Assembly (NCBI GenBank): GCA_000496135.1
Contig: KI542676.1
Location: 28,058 to 92,057, forward strand
Source: Thermoplasmatales archaeon E-plasma
Lineage (GTDB): Archaea; Thermoplasmatota; Thermoplasmata; Thermoplasmatales; Thermoplasmataceae
DNA: 64,000 bases
Direction of reading: 5' to 3'
Positions 25,014-35,564 of this stretch are shown piece by piece. The position numbers and the translations under genes were made by a program. The first letter of the stretch is position 1; every line of letters starts with the position of its first letter. The notes beneath the pieces are model-generated. The model was not told the DNA's origin and searched no databases. It saw only the letters and a list, made by a program, of their open reading frames with translations.

Positions 25014-26354
25014 GTGGAAAATGCAAAGATCATAGACTTAAAAAGGAGTTTTATGCAATCTTTTACATCTATTGGACCTTTCCTTGATATTGCTGCAATC
25101 TTCGCCTCAATCACTATCATATCCTTATTTATGATGCCTCTTGTTGTTCTTTCAGCATTTCTTATTTCATATACCACCATCTATGGAGTATATTACATTT
25201 CAAGAAGGCATTCCAGCAACGGGGGTTACTATTCTTTTGCTGGAAAGGTCTTTGGTGTCAACGCTGGCCTGATAACCGGCTTCTTCTACATCTTTTACAG
25301 TTCGCTGGTACTTCCCAATATATCACTGTTTGTCGCAACGTTTATTTATTCATCTCTGTCATCTATTGGCTTTAACTTTCTCTATTCGCAGGATTTATAT
25401 GCAATTCTCTTCTCTTTATCAGCAATAATACTGGTTTCTAGAGGTCTCAAACTCTCATCATTTTATGTATTAATGTTTGGACTGATTGAAATGGCTGCAA
25501 TGCTCTTTTACATAGTATTCTTTTTTTCTTATTCTCCAGGTTACACAAATCCCCTGCAAAATTTTGATGTGGAATCTTTCTTTACAGGCGTAATGTTCGG
25601 TATGGTTATATTTGCAGGGAGCGGGTCATCCATATTCATCTCTGAAAATACCCGCAGGTCAGGTAAACTAGTACCCATTGCAGTGATGACATCTTTCACT
25701 ATTTCGGGATTGATACTAACGCTTGCAGCATTTGCAATGGATGATTACCTTGGGTCAACAGGTCTTACGCTTTACTCCCATACTGGAGGAGCATATATAT
25801 TAACCATGCTTATGGATCAAAATTTCTCACTGTATGCCATATTTCTATCCATTACAGTCCTGAGCGCATTCAACCTTTCCATCTCTTATTTGAGAGCCTT
25901 TATCAGTGCGCTTGATAGAATGAGAAAAGACAAAATAATACCTTCATGGAAAACAAAATTTCAAGACTCATCAATTGATCTGTTCATCTTATTTCTCGTT
26001 ACCCTGATCATAGTGATAATTTCGAACTTTATTGGATTCTTTAACATGTTTCTTACAATTCTGACGTGCGTAGCATTATCATATATCCTGGTACATATTA
26101 TCACTGCAATTGCTGTAATGAAAGATTCAAATTACATGATACGGAAACCAAGTTTCATAATTTCTCTAATTTCCATGATATTTCTATCTCTTGTCCTGTA
26201 CTTTGAAATTACTTATGATCCCAATCTCTACTCAAACATAATCACTTTTGCAATGGTTCTACTGAGCACTTTGATTGTTTTTGCGGTCAATATATACAGG
26301 CGAAAATATCTCACAAAGGTTACCTTCGGTGGCAAAATATCGCAATTACAATGA
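25014..26354 (+). CDS. APC-family amino acid permease
   Basis: A 446-residue integral membrane protein with about 12 hydrophobic segments. The first half has the amino acid-polyamine-organocation pattern: SIGPFLDIA-like start SIGPFLDIAAIFASI, then YYISRRHSSNGGYYSFAGKVFG after helix 2 and a GMVIFAGSGSSIFISENTRR loop. It starts at GTG 25014 and no ATG is in frame nearby. Sixty-eight bases downstream lies the degenerate aldehyde dehydrogenase gene, and the two may share a transcript. The substrate is unknown; an amino acid or amine is likely. Confidence 0.8.
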   Translation: MENAKIIDLKRSFMQSFTSIGPFLDIAAIFASITIISLFMMPLVVLSAFLISYTTIYGVYYISRRHSSNGGYYSFAGKVFGVNAGLITGFFYIFYSSLVLPNISLFVATFIYSSLSSIGFNFLYSQDLYAILFSLSAIILVSRGLKLSSFYVLMFGLIEMAAMLFYIVFFFSYSPGYTNPLQNFDVESFFTGVMFGMVIFAGSGSSIFISENTRRSGKLVPIAVMTSFTISGLILTLAAFAMDDYLGSTGLTLYSHTGGAYILTMLMDQNFSLYAIFLSITVLSAFNLSISYLRAFISALDRMRKDKIIPSWKTKFQDSSIDLFILFLVTLIIVIISNFIGFFNMFLTILTCVALSYILVHIITAIAVMKDSNYMIRKPSFIISLISMIFLSLVLYFEITYDPNLYSNIITFAMVLLSTLIVFAVNIYRRKYLTKVTFGGKISQLQ

Positions 26355-26422
26355 CCTTGTTCTTTGTTCCGGGTAACTATCATAAACTCTTTTAGAGAAT
26401 CATCAATGATGTAAAGACATAA

Positions 26423-27664
26423 TTGAAGGTTTTTGATAAATTCACAGGAAGGGAAGTTGGTCAGGTAGAAACTATAAAAATTGATGACATTTCCATGAGG
26501 AGAAGTTCAGCGGAAAACAACTATTTCAATATTAGAGAACGTCTGACTATACTGAGGAAAGCTTCTGACCTCATAGGAGAGAACAGGGACTTTCTAGCTC
26601 AAACACTTTCCATGGAAACCGGAAAAGCATATAAAAACGCCGAAAGGGAGATTATGAATGCTGAGGATCATCTCAAGAATCCTATACTTACTCTAAATAC
26701 CTATAACATTTCTCAGGCAAGCAATTTTGAAAAATCAAAGGAGGTTCACCTGTTTAACGTTCCAGAAGGCATTCCGGTTCAGATATTTGTCGATGAGGCA
26801 ATAAGGGGCATTATGTCTGGTCAAAGGACAATCGTCCTGCACAATCCTTCCTGCCCGTTGACTACCATGAAGATTTCCGAGATTCTTTCGGAATCTGTAA
26901 AAGACTGGCAAAATTTCATAAATGACATCCTTGTGGATAACCAGATTAATGGAATCAGAAAGATCATCTCATCCGGTGAACTGGACAGTATTACTTTTCA
27001 CGGTACCCCTGAGCAAAGCATGGCCTTCTCTAAACTAACAGGGCTCCTGAATGTAAAGATGAATGTGATGACCAATTACCGGGCAATTATATGGGATAAA
27101 AAATACATGGAATATGCCCTTGACTGGGCTGTTCAGAATTCGCTAACTCCAGTTTCAAACCACAGGCTTAGGGTGCAGACAATCATTGTTAAGGCCGAAT
27201 TTTTTACCTACTTTAAAAATAGATTTACGGATATATCAAAAAAATTGAAGTTTGGCATTCCAGTTGAGAAATCACAGGATTGTAACTATTATCCAAATAT
27301 AACTGAAGAAAAGAGGGCAATTGAGGTGGTAAAAGTGGCCAGACAAAATGGCTTTATCATAGAAGGTGAAGAGGATAAAAGATTCCCAATTGTTCTTCAT
27401 AACGAATATGACGATTTACAAACAAATCTGGAAGAGGCTGATGGCGCAATAGCCTTTATAGTCCCGGCAAAATCACTTAAGGATGCGGTTAAATTCTCCT
27501 TCTCAAATAAACCGTGGGATATTACATACCTGTTCGCAAATGGAATTGAAGAAGCTGATATGACCAGATCCATGGCTGGGAGATCCACAATAATATTTAA
27601 TCCAAAAAAAGAGGATATCGTTGGGTTTCAGAAGCATATTGAAAAAAAGGGATCAGTTAGTTAA
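26423..27664 (+). CDS. Catalytically degenerate aldehyde dehydrogenase homologue
   Basis: A 413-residue member of the aldehyde dehydrogenase superfamily, shorter than the usual 450-500. The N-terminal helix pattern RERLTILRKASDLI...LSMETGKAYKNAEREI is typical, and a Rossmann-like core follows. The catalytic elements are gone: where ELGGK should be it reads NVMTNYRAIIW, and where GQxC should be it reads LTPVSNHRLRVQTIIV, so both the general base Glu and the nucleophile Cys are missing. The EIFGP segment is not visible either. The frame is intact, which argues for a non-catalytic or altered function. It starts at TTG 26423 after the amino acid permease. Its end overlaps the convergent icd gene by 12 bases. 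Confidence 0.72.
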   Translation: MKVFDKFTGREVGQVETIKIDDISMRRSSAENNYFNIRERLTILRKASDLIGENRDFLAQTLSMETGKAYKNAEREIMNAEDHLKNPILTLNTYNISQASNFEKSKEVHLFNVPEGIPVQIFVDEAIRGIMSGQRTIVLHNPSCPLTTMKISEILSESVKDWQNFINDILVDNQINGIRKIISSGELDSITFHGTPEQSMAFSKLTGLLNVKMNVMTNYRAIIWDKKYMEYALDWAVQNSLTPVSNHRLRVQTIIVKAEFFTYFKNRFTDISKKLKFGIPVEKSQDCNYYPNITEEKRAIEVVKVARQNGFIIEGEEDKRFPIVLHNEYDDLQTNLEEADGAIAFIVPAKSLKDAVKFSFSNKPWDITYLFANGIEEADMTRSMAGRSTIIFNPKKEDIVGFQKHIEKKGSVS

Positions 27665-28882
27665 ATGATCCTTCCCGCCCCTCATTCTTGATATAATCTC
27701 CTTTCCGAATTCTGAGCACTTTAATGGTTTTATATTGAGAATCCTGGCAAGATCCTGTGTTACTTTTTGGTCCGCATAACACTGGGAAACAGCCTCCTCT
27801 AATATCTGGGCTGCCTCAAACCAGTTTATCTGCCTCAGCATCATGCTTCCGGAAAGTATGATAGATGTTGGATTGGCAATGTCCATACCTGCATATTTGG
27901 GAGCAGTTCCATGAACAGCTTCAAAGATTGCATAGGTATCACCGATATTGGCACCGGGAGCAATGCCTAAGCCGCCAACCTGAGCAGCAAGGGCATCTGA
28001 AAGGTAATCGCCGTTGAGGTTCGTAGTTGCAATGATATCATAATCCTCTGTTCTTGTGAGAACCTGCTGGAACATATTGTCAGTTATTCTGTCCTTAATC
28101 ACAATTCTGTCCTGATAGCTTCCGGGCGACTCAAGATAAGCATCTTCCCTAACTGTCTTATCTGCAAACTCTTCCGAAGCTACCTCATAGCCCCATTCCT
28201 TGAATGCACCTTCAGTGTACTTCATAATGTTTCCTTTGTGGACAAGGGTCACGCTTCTTCTCTTATTTTTTATGGCGTATTCGATTGCCTTTCTCACAAG
28301 TCTGGTGCTTCTGAATTTGCTTATTGGTTTTATTCCTATTCCAGTGTCCTCGGTAAGATTAACATTGAATTCCTTTGTAAGTATGGATCTCAGTTTCTTT
28401 GCCTCTTCTGAATTATATTTCCACTCGATTCCAGCATATAGATCCTCTGTGTTTTCCCTGAATACCACCATGTTCATTTTTTCAGGATGCGTAACAGGCG
28501 ATGGAACTCCCGGGAAATACTTCACAGGTCGAACATTTGCGTAAAGATCAAAATGCTGTCTTAGCGTTACGTTAAGAGACCTGAACCCCTGACCTATGGG
28601 GGTTGTAAGAGGTCCTTTAATTGCTATTACAGTTTTCTGGAGTAATTCAAGGGATTCCTGTGGAAGATGCTTTCCTGTCTTTTCAAACGCATCTTCTCCT
28701 GCTGCAACCTTTTCCCATATTATGGATCGTTTGCCGGAGTAAGCTATTTCCAGTGCAGCATTTACAACTGAAATCATAGTGCTGGTTATATCCGGTCCTA
28801 TACCATCGCCTTCAATATAGCCAATGTTTGGGTTATCCGGAACATTCAATCTGTTATTTTCTTCAATAGATATGTATGCCAT
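27653..28882 (-). CDS. icd: Isocitrate dehydrogenase
   Basis: A TCA-cycle enzyme that oxidatively decarboxylates isocitrate to 2-oxoglutarate. It has YIEGDGIGPDIT near the N-terminus, the substrate-binding RSLNVTLRQHFDLYANVRPV (Ser and Arg ligands), FRENTEDLYAGIEW, VHKGNIMKYTEG, and TTNLNGDYLSDALAAQVGGLG with metal-binding Asp residues. It ends with EAVHGTAPKYAG. The frame opens at 28912, but ATG at 28882 has AAGGAGAG just upstream and begins MAYISIEE, so 28882 is preferred (409 residues). NADP dependence is usual for archaeal homologues but is inferred. Confidence 0.95.
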   Translation of the reverse strand: MAYISIEENNRLNVPDNPNIGYIEGDGIGPDITSTMISVVNAALEIAYSGKRSIIWEKVAAGEDAFEKTGKHLPQESLELLQKTVIAIKGPLTTPIGQGFRSLNVTLRQHFDLYANVRPVKYFPGVPSPVTHPEKMNMVVFRENTEDLYAGIEWKYNSEEAKKLRSILTKEFNVNLTEDTGIGIKPISKFRSTRLVRKAIEYAIKNKRRSVTLVHKGNIMKYTEGAFKEWGYEVASEEFADKTVREDAYLESPGSYQDRIVIKDRITDNMFQQVLTRTEDYDIIATTNLNGDYLSDALAAQVGGLGIAPGANIGDTYAIFEAVHGTAPKYAGMDIANPTSIILSGSMMLRQINWFEAAQILEEAVSQCYADQKVTQDLARILNIKPLKCSEFGKEIISRMRGGKDHLTN

Positions 28883-29065
28883 GGTTCTCTCCTTTGTTAT
28901 TGATTTCTCCATTATAGTTTTTTCACAGATAGGAAATTATCTGAAAAATTAGTATTGGATATTAATTTTCAATTGACTTAAGTTTACTTTCCAATTCCCT
29001 TTCTCAAAAGTTTTATTGAATTTGGAAAAGTAATTTATTTCACAAGTGATACCATACGTTAATTC

Positions 29066-30358
29066 ATGAGAAATATAGTTCTGGGGCTTATGTTTGGTGA
29101 TGAAGGTAAGGGGAAAGTCGTGGACTTCCTTACGGATGAAAAAACGACAGTAATCAGGTTTAATGGCGGTACAAATGCAGGTCACACCGTTGTAACTTCC
29201 AGAGGGAAATTTAAATTTCACCTGCTTCCATCAGGAGCCCTAAGGGCTTCTGATATAGTTCTTGGGAATGGTATGGTTATCGATCCTTTTGCATTGAAGG
29301 AAGAACTGGCAATATACAAAGAAGAAAACAGCAATCTCAGAATAATGATAAGCAAGGCTGCATCTGTTGTAACACCAATTCACGTCTACATAGACAAAAA
29401 GCAGGAAGAACTTAGGGGGAATCTCAAGATAGGGACAACTTCCAAGGGTATTGGGCCATGCTATGAAGACAAATTTTCCAGAAACGGTATCAGGATCGGA
29501 GACCTTCTTGACCAGACCACAATCCTGAACAAGTTAAGATTAATGACAACAATGAGAAAACATCTCCTGGAAGAGAGTGAATTTCTCAATGAAGAAACGT
29601 TGCAGAAGATTTCCAGGGACCTTAATGGCGTGGGTAAAATCATAGAGCCTCTGATGTGCAACACAGAGCTATTTTTGGAAAAAAAGAAATCGGAGGGAAA
29701 TTTACTTTTTGAAGGAGGTCATGGAGCTCTTCTGGACATTGATTTTGGTGTATATCCTTATGTGACTTCTTCAAACACTATGTCAGGTGGAGCCATGACG
29801 GGCAGTGGCTTCAGTTTGAGAAAGATTAACAATATAATCGGAGTTACGAAATCTTATATTTCCAAGGTAGGAGAGGGACCATTTCCAACAGAAATTTCCG
29901 GGGAAATCGCTGATTCAATAAGAGAAGCAGGTGGAGAATATGGAACTACCACAGGCCGCCCAAGAAGAATTGGATGGCTCGATATTCCACTGTTAAAATA
30001 TTCAATAATGCTCAACGATGTTGACGTTCTTGCAATGACGATGCTGGATGTAATTGGAAGGCAAAAGAGTATCCTCATATGTGAATCCTACAGGGAAGGT
30101 TACGATTCACCCGTTCAAGCTATGATAGAAAAGAAAAATGCCACACCAGAGTACATAGAGATGGCAAGCTGGGGTGAAATCAAGGATTCAGAAATAGATG
30201 AAATGCTTTTGAAAGGATATTATGGTCTTCCTCAGGAAATGAAAGATTTTATCTCAAAGGTTGAAGCTCTCAGCGGCAAAGAAATTGGAATAATATCACT
30301 GGGTCAGAGAAGAGAGAGGACCATCATCAGAGAAAAATGGAAAAGTATTCTTAAATGA
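29066..30358 (+). CDS. purA: Adenylosuccinate synthetase
   Basis: A GTP-dependent enzyme that joins IMP and aspartate in AMP synthesis. The P-loop-like GDEGKGKVVDFL is at about 10-21, followed by NGGTNAGHTVV with the catalytic histidine. TTSKGIGPCYEDK and the C-terminal ATTGRPRR-like GTTTGRPRRIGWLD are also present. The 430 residues are the bacterial/eukaryal length rather than the shorter form of some archaea. ATG 29066 follows an AT-rich promoter region shared with the divergent icd gene. Urocanate hydratase starts 14 bases after its stop and may be co-transcribed. Confidence 0.95.
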   Translation: MRNIVLGLMFGDEGKGKVVDFLTDEKTTVIRFNGGTNAGHTVVTSRGKFKFHLLPSGALRASDIVLGNGMVIDPFALKEELAIYKEENSNLRIMISKAASVVTPIHVYIDKKQEELRGNLKIGTTSKGIGPCYEDKFSRNGIRIGDLLDQTTILNKLRLMTTMRKHLLEESEFLNEETLQKISRDLNGVGKIIEPLMCNTELFLEKKKSEGNLLFEGGHGALLDIDFGVYPYVTSSNTMSGGAMTGSGFSLRKINNIIGVTKSYISKVGEGPFPTEISGEIADSIREAGGEYGTTTGRPRRIGWLDIPLLKYSIMLNDVDVLAMTMLDVIGRQKSILICESYREGYDSPVQAMIEKKNATPEYIEMASWGEIKDSEIDEMLLKGYYGLPQEMKDFISKVEALSGKEIGIISLGQRRERTIIREKWKSILK

Positions 30359-30372
30359 AGTGATTGCAGAAT

Positions 30373-32034
30373 ATGTCAGAGGCAAGAACAGTAAGAGCTC
30401 CAAGAGGAAAGGAACTTAATACCAGAGGTTGGCAGCAGGAGGCTGCCCTGAGACTTTTAATGAACAATCTGGATCCAGAGGTAGCAAAGGATCCTGATAA
30501 TCTCATTGTTTATGGTGGTAAGGGAAAGGCAGCAAGAACATGGGACGATTTCGATGAAATAGTGGGTATGCTCAAGGAATTATATTCTGACGAAACGCTT
30601 ATAATTCAGTCTGGAAGACCTCAGGGAGCATTTAAAACGACGAAGGATTCCCCAAGAGTTATAATTGTAAATGCTCAGATTGTTCCAAGATGGGCAACAG
30701 ATGATATATTCTGGGAACTTGAAAGAAAGGGCCTCACAATGTTTGGTCAGATGACTGCAGGAAGCTGGATATATATCGGTACGCAGGGAGTACTTCAAGG
30801 CACTTATGAAACACTTTGGGCACTTGCAAAGCAGGAGTTCGGTTCTGAATCACTGAAGGGTAAATGGGTTCTGTCTTCAGGGCTTGGAGAGATGGGTGGA
30901 GCACAGCCGCTTGCTACCACAATGAACGATGGAGTGGGTATATTCATAGATGTTGATCAAACAAAGATTGACAGAAGGATTAATGGAAAATATCTTGACA
31001 TGGAGGCAAAATCCATAGAAGAAGCGTTGAAGATTAAGGATGAATTTCTTTCTCAGGGGAAACCGGTGTCCATTGGGGTTCTGGGAAATGCAGCAACATT
31101 ATACAGAAAACTTGCTGATATGAAAATATGTCCTGATATAGTCACAGATCAGACAGCAGCACATGATCTGAATCTTGGTTATATACCGGAAGGATACACC
31201 GTTCAAACAGCTGAAGAATTCAGAAAATCCAATCCGGAACAGTATAAAAAGGCGGTTTATGAATCAATAGTAAAGGAGACCAGGGCAATTCTGGAATTCA
31301 AGAATATGGGGTCAAAGGTCTTTGATTATGGAAACAATCTCAGGACAAGGGCAAAGGAGGGAGGACTCAGCAATGCGTTTGAAATACCCGGGTATGTACC
31401 TGCATATATCAGGGACCTCTTCAGTATTGGGTCCGGTCCTTTCAGATGGGTTGCACTCTCTGGCGATAAGGAAGATATATTTACTATTGATGAAGCGATC
31501 AAATACCACTTGGGGTACGATGAACATCTGGTAAAGTGGCTTAATCTGGCTAAGGAAAAGGTCAAATTCCAGGGGTTACCTGCACGTATATGTTATGCTT
31601 CTTATGGTCAGAGGGAAAAAATTGGTCTTATCATAAACGATCTGGTTAGGGACAAGAAACTCAAAGCACCTGTGGCAATAGGCAGGGATCATCATGACAC
31701 AGGTTCAGTAGCCTCTCCATTCAGGGAAACAGAGAACATGAAGGATGGAAGTGATGCCATTGCAGACTGGCCCATTCTGAACGCATTACTCAACGCAATA
31801 TCTGGTGCCACATGGGTTTCGGTGCACCATGGCGGTGGTACGGGCATAGGCAACTCAATACACTCTGGATTCGTCATAGTTGCCGATGGTTCAAAGGATG
31901 CAGAGGAGAGGATTAAGAGGGTATTAAACGCCGATCCTGGAATGGGAGTGATCAGGCACGCTGATGCAGGATATGAAAAATCAAAGGAACTCATTGCAAA
32001 GGGTGTAAAATTCAAGAGGCCTTATTTCAAGTAA
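30373..32034 (+). CDS. hutU: Urocanate hydratase
   Basis: An NAD+-dependent hydratase that converts urocanate to imidazolonepropionate, the second step of histidine degradation. It has [14 protein letters not shown] near residue 50, [26 protein letters not shown], the dinucleotide-binding [12 protein letters not shown] (about 170-181), and [12 protein letters not shown] where the catalytic cysteine region lies. [16 protein letters not shown] follows at the C-terminus. The length of about 553 residues is normal. ATG at 30373 is preferred over the in-frame TTG at 30364. It lies directly after purA. The other Hut enzymes (HutH, HutI, HutF/HutG) are not in the window, except possibly the arginase-family fragment at the right edge. 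Confidence 0.95.
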   Translation: MSEARTVRAPRGKELNTRGWQQEAALRLLMNNLDPEVAKDPDNLIVYGGKGKAARTWDDFDEIVGMLKELYSDETLIIQSGRPQGAFKTTKDSPRVIIVNAQIVPRWATDDIFWELERKGLTMFGQMTAGSWIYIGTQGVLQGTYETLWALAKQEFGSESLKGKWVLSSGLGEMGGAQPLATTMNDGVGIFIDVDQTKIDRRINGKYLDMEAKSIEEALKIKDEFLSQGKPVSIGVLGNAATLYRKLADMKICPDIVTDQTAAHDLNLGYIPEGYTVQTAEEFRKSNPEQYKKAVYESIVKETRAILEFKNMGSKVFDYGNNLRTRAKEGGLSNAFEIPGYVPAYIRDLFSIGSGPFRWVALSGDKEDIFTIDEAIKYHLGYDEHLVKWLNLAKEKVKFQGLPARICYASYGQREKIGLIINDLVRDKKLKAPVAIGRDHHDTGSVASPFRETENMKDGSDAIADWPILNALLNAISGATWVSVHHGGGTGIGNSIHSGFVIVADGSKDAEERIKRVLNADPGMGVIRHADAGYEKSKELIAKGVKFKRPYFK

Positions 32035-32165
32035 AGGATTGACACTTGACCCATTTTTATGGTATCCAAATTGTTTGAACATATTATAAATCGTTAAAAT
32101 TAAACACATCTTTTTCAATTAAGATCTTAATGAAAGCTTAATTATAAAATTGATAATAAGGGGAT

Positions 32166-33254
32166 ATGGGAGTTAAGGCAATTTTAATGGCTGGAGGGAA
32201 AGGTACAAGACTAAGGCCAATTACATATTCAATTCCAAAACCGCTGGTTCCAATCGCAGGAAGACCATGTATCGGATATTCTCTTGATGCATACAGAAGG
32301 GCAGGGATCAATGATGTTATTATAACCACAGGATATAAATTTGAATCCCTTATCACCGGTGTTCTTGAATACAAGGATCTGCAACAGAATATATTATTCT
32401 CGGTGGAAAAAGAACCCGCAGGAACTGCAGGAGGAATAAAACTTGTTTCCAGGTTTATTGATGATACTTTTATTGTCGGGAGCGGAGATATCCTTGCAGA
32501 TTTTGACATTAAGGAAATTCTGGAGTTCCATAGAAAAAAGAAGGCAAAAATCACCATTGTTTTGTCAGAGGTTGAAGACCCTTCACAAATGGGTATCGTA
32601 GAATTGAAGGATGGGAAAATAACAAAGTTTCTTGAAAAGCCCTCCAGAGATGAAATATTTTCAAATCAGGTGAACGCTGGCATATATATAATTGAACCTG
32701 AAATATTGGATGAAATACCTGAGGGGGTTCAGTTTGACTTCTCCAAAGATCTATTCCCAAAACTCATGAGAAAGGGCGTAGAGATATTTGGATACAAGGG
32801 AAATGGAACCTGGCTGGATACCGGAAGGCCAAGGGATATGATCAAAGCCAATCAGATAATGGTTGAGAAGTATGGAAAAAATATAGATTTACCTAATATG
32901 AAAGGAACATTTATAATCAAAAATGTAGATGAAATGAAAGGAATCAAGCTGGAAGGACCAACGTTTATCTCAGAGAAGGTAAAAATAGGCGAAGGCAGTA
33001 CAATAAAAGGCACTGCAATTTATAGCAATGTGGAAATTGGTAATAACGTTGAAATTGAGGACTCCATTATAATGGACTGTTCCAAGGTAAGATCTGGTTC
33101 AAAGGTAATCAAATCGGTTTTGATGAGAAACACCTCAATAGGTTCAGACTGTATCGTGCAGGAGAGCGTTATATCTCCAGATTTGAGCCTCCAAAATGGT
33201 TCAAGGGTCTATAACGTAGCACTATCATCAGATCAGACAGTTAATGACAGTTAA
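32166..33254 (+). CDS. Sugar-phosphate nucleotidyltransferase (NDP-sugar pyrophosphorylase)
   Basis: Activates a sugar 1-phosphate with an NTP. The nucleotidyltransferase domain (about 1-235) opens with MAGGKGTRLRPITYSIPKPL, the GxGxRxxPxTxxxPKPL signature, and has VGSGDILADFD as the metal-binding segment. The C-terminal part (about 255-355) shows hexapeptide-like repeats (KVKIGEGSTIKGTAIYSNVEIG) that form a left-handed beta helix. At 362 residues it fits the glucose-1-phosphate thymidylyltransferase / mannose-1-phosphate guanylyltransferase group, but the sugar and base cannot be settled. It probably supplies glycosylation of surface lipids or proteins. Confidence 0.88.
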   Translation: MGVKAILMAGGKGTRLRPITYSIPKPLVPIAGRPCIGYSLDAYRRAGINDVIITTGYKFESLITGVLEYKDLQQNILFSVEKEPAGTAGGIKLVSRFIDDTFIVGSGDILADFDIKEILEFHRKKKAKITIVLSEVEDPSQMGIVELKDGKITKFLEKPSRDEIFSNQVNAGIYIIEPEILDEIPEGVQFDFSKDLFPKLMRKGVEIFGYKGNGTWLDTGRPRDMIKANQIMVEKYGKNIDLPNMKGTFIIKNVDEMKGIKLEGPTFISEKVKIGEGSTIKGTAIYSNVEIGNNVEIEDSIIMDCSKVRSGSKVIKSVLMRNTSIGSDCIVQESVISPDLSLQNGSRVYNVALSSDQTVNDS

Positions 33255-33294
33255 AAGTTAAGCAATGTATTTTGGAATAAAATATTAATTTAAC

Positions 33295-34191
33295 TTAGAG
33301 AAAACCTGCCTTTTGAAGAATGAGAAGGTCTTCTGTTGTTAATTGTTCTCCGTTCTTGAATTTATCAAACAGGGTAACAGCTTTCTCCTGCAGTTCCCCT
33401 TCTTTTTCTTTCTTTCTTGTAGCTTTGGCTTTTGTCTTTATAGTTCCCAGAACCTTTTCAAGATCCTTTAATTCGTTCTTAGCCTTTACAAAAGCATCGT
33501 GTTCTTTTTCTGATTCCTTGTTGTACTTTATAAACAACTCGTGAAACTCATCAGCCTTTTTCCTGGTTTCATCAAGTTCCTGAAGTGATGAATTAATTTC
33601 ATCGCTTATCTGATTGATCTGGTTTGATATTCCTTCTATTTCCTTCTTGAATTCATCAACAGTTTTTCTTTCTGCTGTTAATTTGTCAGTTACACCCCTG
33701 ATTGTCTCGTTTTCTTTAAGTTCATCCTCTCTGGCAGCCTTCAGTTTTTTTAATTCATTGGTCAGTCTTCTAATTTCTCTTACAACTTTCTGCTCTTCCT
33801 CTTTCTTCATCTGAGTTGTCTGCTGTCTTAACTCGAGTTTCTGGAGTTCTCTCTCTTTCATTCTCAAGTCTTTAGGATCTATTCCCTGAGTTTTTATGGA
33901 ATCCCTTATCTTTCTGTATTCTTTTCTGGTTTCAGAGAGATTTGTATAATGTTCTTCTTTTTCATCTCTCATTTTCTGGACTTTTTCAATAAGCTGTCCT
34001 TTATCGGAAATTTTTTTCTTAACCTCTTCCCGCATCTCTCTTACTTTCTGGTTAAGCTTATCCCGCTCTTCAGCGTAATAATGGCTCTCATCAGCAGCAT
34101 CATCTCTTTTCCGAATATGTTCTTCTACCATATTTCGTAAAAGTTCTCTCTTTTGTTCTAGCTCAGGAAGAAGATCGCTCATAAATATCAA
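33295..34191 (-). CDS. Archaeal coiled-coil protein (COG1340-like)
   Basis: A 298-residue, Glu/Lys/Arg-rich protein that is helical and coiled-coil from about 5 to 265, with a short C-terminal helical cap (FDKFKNGEQLTTEDLLILQKAGFL). This is the build of the widespread but uncharacterised archaeal family COG1340. It has no membrane segment or catalytic motif. It is a monocistronic gene, convergent with the sugar nucleotidyltransferase. A structural or ribosome/chromosome-associated role has been suggested for such families, but nothing here proves it. Confidence 0.75.
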   Translation of the reverse strand: MIFMSDLLPELEQKRELLRNMVEEHIRKRDDAADESHYYAEERDKLNQKVREMREEVKKKISDKGQLIEKVQKMRDEKEEHYTNLSETRKEYRKIRDSIKTQGIDPKDLRMKERELQKLELRQQTTQMKKEEEQKVVREIRRLTNELKKLKAAREDELKENETIRGVTDKLTAERKTVDEFKKEIEGISNQINQISDEINSSLQELDETRKKADEFHELFIKYNKESEKEHDAFVKAKNELKDLEKVLGTIKTKAKATRKKEKEGELQEKAVTLFDKFKNGEQLTTEDLLILQKAGFL

Positions 34192-34729
34192 TCATCGCAA
34201 AGGTAATCCCACATTCCTGAACATGATATATATCTTTCGCAGAATTTTACTTTTAAAAAAAATGACATGAACCAGAATAATATGGTGCTTTTAAAAAATT
34301 TGAATGTGCTAATTCCCCGTCGGTAAAACATTTAATTCTAGCTTCTTATAGATATTGTTGAGCAGTAAAGGATGTATAGAAACGAAAGTTTTTTCTCAGG
34401 CAATGTCCAGATTTTTCACCTCAGGTTAATTTTGCCAATAGGAATAATCCTTTATTAATAGGATAAAACTGAACGGTCTTTTTTTCTTTTATTTAGGATA
34501 TCTGTAGTTTTCTAATATGGTTAAACAGGATAAGGAGCGTATTACTTTATTCTGATCTGTTAAAGTTAAAATTTGACTTAAAATTTGGATAAAAACTTCC
34601 TTTCGAATGGAATCCAAGCCGTAAGGTTTCAAAAAAACCTGGGCTATGAAACTCCATAATAAAGCTGGAAATTTTTTTAAAGAATAGCTGTTAATTTTTA
34701 AGATCATTTGGTATATTCGAAATGGATAA
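34192..34729. other. Long intergenic region
   Basis: This 538-base AT-rich stretch lies upstream of the coiled-coil gene and downstream of pyrF. It has several T-rich tracts (for example 34480-34494), which may end pyrF transcription, and the promoter of the coiled-coil gene near 34220-34260. A 108-codon minus-strand frame here overlaps pyrF and has no homology I can see. Confidence 0.35.
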
Positions 34730-35383
34730 CTAACTACTGAGCAAGTTATTTCTCTTGCATAACCCATTAAAATTATTGACAAATTCCACAGGATCCTTCG
34801 ATTCGTATATCCCACGTCCGATGATAACGTAATCGGCTCCGTTTTCTAAAGTTAATAGTGGGTCCCCACCCTGAAATATTGACCCTGGTGAAATAATCTT
34901 AAGGTTCTCCGCATCCTTTCTAATCTTAATGAGTAAATCCTGGTTGTTTGCCGGTGCAACTATACCATAAATCCCATTGACTTTGGCCATCTTTATCATA
35001 GTTTGCCAGTTGCCATTTAACATCTTTTCTGAGTCAGGGTTGCTCATGGACACAACTCCAAACACTTTTGCTCCCTTAGCACCTTTTATTACCGCTTTCA
35101 GTGAATCCTCTCCAGGGAAAATATGCGATATCATCCCCCATGCTCCATGTGACGATGCTATTCCTGCTATTTTTTCATTTGTATATGGGATATCAGCTAT
35201 CTTCAGATCACAAATCACTTTTGCATATTTTGAAAGATGATCAATGATTTCCACACCGCATGACATAATTGTCGGCCAGTTTATCTTTATTGCAAATATA
35301 TCACTGGAAATCTTCTCAGCAAGATCTAAAATCTGCTTTGAATCAACAAGATCCAGAGAGGCTATTATTTTGCTATTCTTCAC
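34730..35383 (-). CDS. pyrF: Orotidine 5'-phosphate decarboxylase
   Basis: The last step of UMP synthesis. A TIM barrel of 217 residues, beginning IIASLDLVDSKQ. The catalytic array is AIKINWP for the first lysine and VICDLKIADIPYT for the Asp-Lys-Asp motif. YGIVAPANN and the phosphate-binding VIIGRGIYESKDP complete the site. The length and motifs fit the archaeal form. It is transcribed alone on the minus strand between ftsZ and the long intergenic region. pyrE lies 1.5 kb away on the other strand. Confidence 0.95.
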   Translation of the reverse strand: MKNSKIIASLDLVDSKQILDLAEKISSDIFAIKINWPTIMSCGVEIIDHLSKYAKVICDLKIADIPYTNEKIAGIASSHGAWGMISHIFPGEDSLKAVIKGAKGAKVFGVVSMSNPDSEKMLNGNWQTMIKMAKVNGIYGIVAPANNQDLLIKIRKDAENLKIISPGSIFQGGDPLLTLENGADYVIIGRGIYESKDPVEFVNNFNGLCKRNNLLSS

Positions 35384-35564
35384 GTTTTCTAAATGTAATA
35401 GAATTACTTAACAATGACTGATACAATAATTAATAGAATACAAGTCTCAATCGCGTTTAGAATTTATGTCTATTGCTTCAATCGGTTTAAAACAAAATTA
35501 ATTATAAAAGGGAATAAAAATTAGAGAAATTTTTAAAGAAATTTAGAAAAAGAAGGTTAATGGT

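Noticed and set aside
34489..34815. 108-codon minus-strand frame at the end of pyrF
   Set aside because: It overlaps pyrF in another frame, has no promoter or start signal, and its AT-rich translation has no family-like motif.
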